The translations under genes and the position numbers were made by a program. Shown piece after piece: positions 13,369 to 14,869 of a stretch of DNA of 14,869 nucleotides (position 1 is the first letter of the stretch; every line of letters begins with the position of its first letter). The notes beneath the pieces were generated by a model, which was not told the origin of the DNA, searched no databases, and worked only from the letters and a program-made list of their open reading frames with translations. The stretch lies in contig JAJYTI010000033.1 in NCBI GenBank assembly GCA_021793135.1, positions 1 to 14,869 of the forward strand. The letters are read 5' to 3'. This stretch comes from Bacteroidota bacterium (lineage in GTDB: Bacteria > Bacteroidota > Bacteroidia > Flavobacteriales > Flavobacteriaceae).

Positions 13369-14271
13369 TTATCCGTTTACTGCTTCTACGTGCGCTACTT
13401 CGTTGGGCATAAACTTTTTTAGAATGTTTTCTATTCCGCCTTTTAAGGTATATGTAGAGGATGGGCACCCACTGCATGCACCATGCAATACTACTTGAAC
13501 GGTTTTCTTCTCTCTATCGAAGGATTTGAAAGCAATGTGTCCACCATCGCTATTTACTGCTGGTTCTACAAACTCTTTCAGTAGCGAAACAATTTTTCGT
13601 TCGGTATCGTCAAGCGAATTATATTCATCTTCGGTAATGTCTTTCATTTCTTCTTTCTTCTGCTCTATAGCATTCGCATTTATTATATCATTACCATTTT
13701 CGATATAGTTCTTGATAAATTCGCGAAGTTCTAAAGTAATCTCTTCCCAACTCACTACGTTATATTTACTTATAGAAATATAATTAGAAGTAATAAATAC
13801 TTGGCTTATAAATGGAAAGTCGAATAAAGCTTTTGCAATTGGAGCATCTTTTGCTTCCTCTGCATTCTGAAATTCAAATTTTCCTTCTTCAACCAATCGC
13901 TTGTTAGCAACAAATTTCATTACTTCTGGATTGGGTGTGCTTTCAGCATAAATAGTAATAGGAACCTTTTGTTTAGCAGTGCTGATTACTTTTTGCCCAC
14001 TGTTGAGGTACTTTTCTATTACTTCGGCTACAACATCTTGAACTAATTCCCAATCTACGATTGGCTTTTTTTCTAATGCTATGAAGTTTTGTGATATATA
14101 TATGGCCTTAACAAAAGGAAGTTTGAATAGTTCACTCGCCAAAGGACTAATAGACGCTTCTTCGGCATCATTAAACTCGTAACTTGTAGCTTGTGTCAAG
14201 AAAGTATCAGTAGCAAACTTAATGATGTGTTCATTGCTAGTGGGTTGTATGTTAATATTATAGGTAGTCAT
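13369..14271 (-). CDS. NifU/Nfu-family Fe-S scaffold with tandem N-terminal domains
   Basis: A 300-residue protein. Two successive Nfu N-terminal domains are seen, at about 7-97 and 106-197. They align along their length: YEFNDAEEA/FEFQNAEEA, LFKLPFVKAIYIS/LFDFPFISQVFIT and KYLNSGQKVI/NYIENGNDII. The C-terminal NifU-like domain (about 224-300) carries SDGGHIAFKSFD and HGACSGCPSSTYTLKGGIE, with Cys266 and Cys269 as the CxxC expected to bridge a [4Fe-4S] cluster between two subunits. It would carry Fe-S clusters to target enzymes. The second N-domain keeps the usual Nfu motif STPNPEVMKF, while the first has TSNEHIIKF, so the first copy has diverged more. It is the first gene of the minus-strand unit, with a -7 box just upstream. 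Confidence 0.93.
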   Translation of the reverse strand: MTTYNINIQPTSNEHIIKFATDTFLTQATSYEFNDAEEASISPLASELFKLPFVKAIYISQNFIALEKKPIVDWELVQDVVAEVIEKYLNSGQKVISTAKQKVPITIYAESTPNPEVMKFVANKRLVEEGKFEFQNAEEAKDAPIAKALFDFPFISQVFITSNYISISKYNVVSWEEITLELREFIKNYIENGNDIINANAIEQKKEEMKDITEDEYNSLDDTERKIVSLLKEFVEPAVNSDGGHIAFKSFDREKKTVQVVLHGACSGCPSSTYTLKGGIENILKKFMPNEVAHVEAVNG

Positions 14272-14292
14272 AATTTGTTCGAATTAATACGG

Positions 14293-14300
14293 CAAAGATA
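14293..14300 (-). promoter_or_regulatory. -7 promoter element for the nifU-like operon
   Basis: Read on the minus strand, TATCTTTG matches TAnnTTTG exactly, and a start about 7 bases on gives a leader of roughly 15 bases before ATG 14271, the same geometry as the other promoters in the window. No TTG occurs at the expected -33 distance (minus-strand sequence there is TCTTTAATA), so the promoter may be weak or assisted. Confidence 0.6.
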
Positions 14301-14402
14301 AGGAATAAAATGTTTATTAAAGAGAAGAAATAAATTTCGACTTTTGCTCTTTCAATTTCTACTATAGAGTGCTAAACTAAATAGTTTTAATCTATCTTAA
14401 AG

Positions 14403-14603
14403 TTGACTAAAGTTTATGATATCCAATATAAAAAATCTCTTGGTATTGTGACTTATGTTGAGGGAGCATTTGAATCAAGCAAAATTAAATTAAAAACAGA
14501 TAAATCAGAATTATTTCCAAGAAGAGCCAAAAATGGATACATCAGGATGTTAGAAGTTAAAGACGATGAATATGAAATTCGGTTAGAAAGAATCAAATAT
14601 TAA
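14403..14603 (+). CDS. Small hypothetical protein (66 aa, TTG start)
   Basis: A short reading frame divergent from the nifU-like operon. I do not recognise the protein. It is soluble, without signal peptide or membrane helix, rich in Lys and Glu, and has alternating patterns that could form beta strands (SLGIVTYVEGAF, SKIKLKT, YEIRLERIKY). The only available start is TTG at 14403, since an in-frame stop lies at 14388 and there is no ATG. No good promoter is visible upstream. Its end overlaps by three bases an open minus-strand stretch. It may be a real small gene, or a remnant of a larger one; there are no internal Met starts other than near the C-terminus. Confidence 0.4.
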   Translation: MTKVYDIQYKKSLGIVTYVEGAFESSKIKLKTDKSELFPRRAKNGYIRMLEVKDDEYEIRLERIKY

Positions 14604-14773
14604 TGTAAATTTCGATACGATTCACCAATCTCATATTGATATAATCTTATGTGAATAGAGAGCATAAATTTAAGAAGTAAATGTATAGCTAGCGGTATTG
14701 ATCTAGTTCGTTTTAATGGATTATCTTCGAATAAGATATTCTTTAGATATGAAATTTTATTAAGTATTGAGGA
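14600..14773 (-). other. Unassigned open stretch, possible gene remnant
   Basis: A minus-strand frame is open for 57 codons between TAA 14774-14776 and TAA 14600-14602. It translates to basic and hydrophobic sequence including ILFEDNPLKRTRSIPLAIH and RLYQYEIGESYRNLH. No start codon stands at its head; the only ATG (14663-14665) would give 21 residues. Its composition looks protein-like, but the length is within chance. It may be the 3' remnant of a decayed gene. Confidence 0.2.
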
Positions 14774-14869
14774 TTATTTTTTAAATAAATCTATTTTTAT
14801 TTTTAAAATTAAAAGATTTTATAGAGTTAAAGCTACAAAGCACTGTTTTTCCCATTAAAACAAAGATCG
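14774..14869. other. AT-rich tail without a supported gene
   Basis: Very AT-rich. On the minus strand an ATG at 14855 opens a 24-codon frame (MGKTVLCSFNSIKS...) ending at TAA 14781-14783, in a different frame from the open stretch that follows it. A GATCTTTG octamer on the minus strand (14861-14868), one base off the -7 consensus, lies just before this ATG. The evidence is too thin to call a gene. Confidence 0.2.

Noticed and set aside
13295..13498. Plus-strand frame spanning the DUF255/nifU-like junction
   Set aside because: It crosses the boundary of two well supported minus-strand genes and shows no recognisable protein features.
13526..13708. 60-codon plus-strand Ser-rich frame
   Set aside because: Complement of the acidic region of the NifU-like protein; a shadow frame.
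1..14869. Mobile elements, CRISPR arrays, toxin-antitoxin, phage or defence genes
   Set aside because: No transposase, integrase, repeat-spacer pattern or recognisable defence domain was seen on either strand; most genes here belong to well known core families.

Overview
The window is a piece of core chromosome from an AT-rich member of the Bacteroidota, most likely class Flavobacteriia. The evidence is the gene content: a type IX secretion SprA C-terminus, a Bacteroidota-style cytochrome oxidase cluster, and a NifU-family protein with a doubled N-terminal domain. The promoter signals agree, with TAnnTTTG -7 boxes and TTG -33 boxes. Start codons lack purine-rich Shine-Dalgarno sequences, and there are several TTG or GTG starts. 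I see no mobile element, CRISPR array, rRNA or tRNA. The species cannot be named from this sequence.

Layout, left to right. (1) 1-1870: end of sprA (T9SS outer-membrane translocon), gcvH (lipoyl carrier of glycine cleavage), a VanZ-like membrane protein overlapping gcvH, and a TonB-type energy transducer with 12 consecutive prolines, closed by a strong intrinsic terminator. (2) 1897-4934: a well-formed promoter, then cyoE (heme O synthase), two subunit III genes and a subunit IV gene of a heme-copper oxidase, closed by a second terminator. Catalytic subunits I and II are not in the window. (3) 4993-7162: a second promoter, then a cysteine-less Sco-like membrane protein, a true Sco1/SenC protein, a DUF420 (CtaM-like) protein and a small secreted or membrane protein with a CAMC motif. 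This set looks like copper-site assembly for the oxidase. (4) 7163-10511: a compact, highly symmetric 5' region, then a TolC-type outer-membrane channel, an RND/MacA-type periplasmic adaptor and tsaB (tRNA t6A synthesis). The inner-membrane pump is not encoded here. (5) 10517-14271, minus strand: a three-gene unit transcribed nifU-like -> DUF255 thioredoxin-fold protein -> MscS-type channel, convergent with tsaB. (6) 14272-14869: a short TTG-initiated hypothetical ORF and an AT-rich tail with two unassigned minus-strand open stretches.

The dominant theme is respiratory-chain biogenesis: heme O synthesis, oxidase subunits and copper delivery in two adjacent transcription units. A TolC/adaptor efflux half-system and Fe-S and redox maintenance genes flank it. 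Most of the window is conserved core genome rather than accessory DNA. The least explained items are the Cys-less Sco-like protein, the small CAMC protein, and the nested inverted repeats whose outer arm covers the tolC-type start codon.
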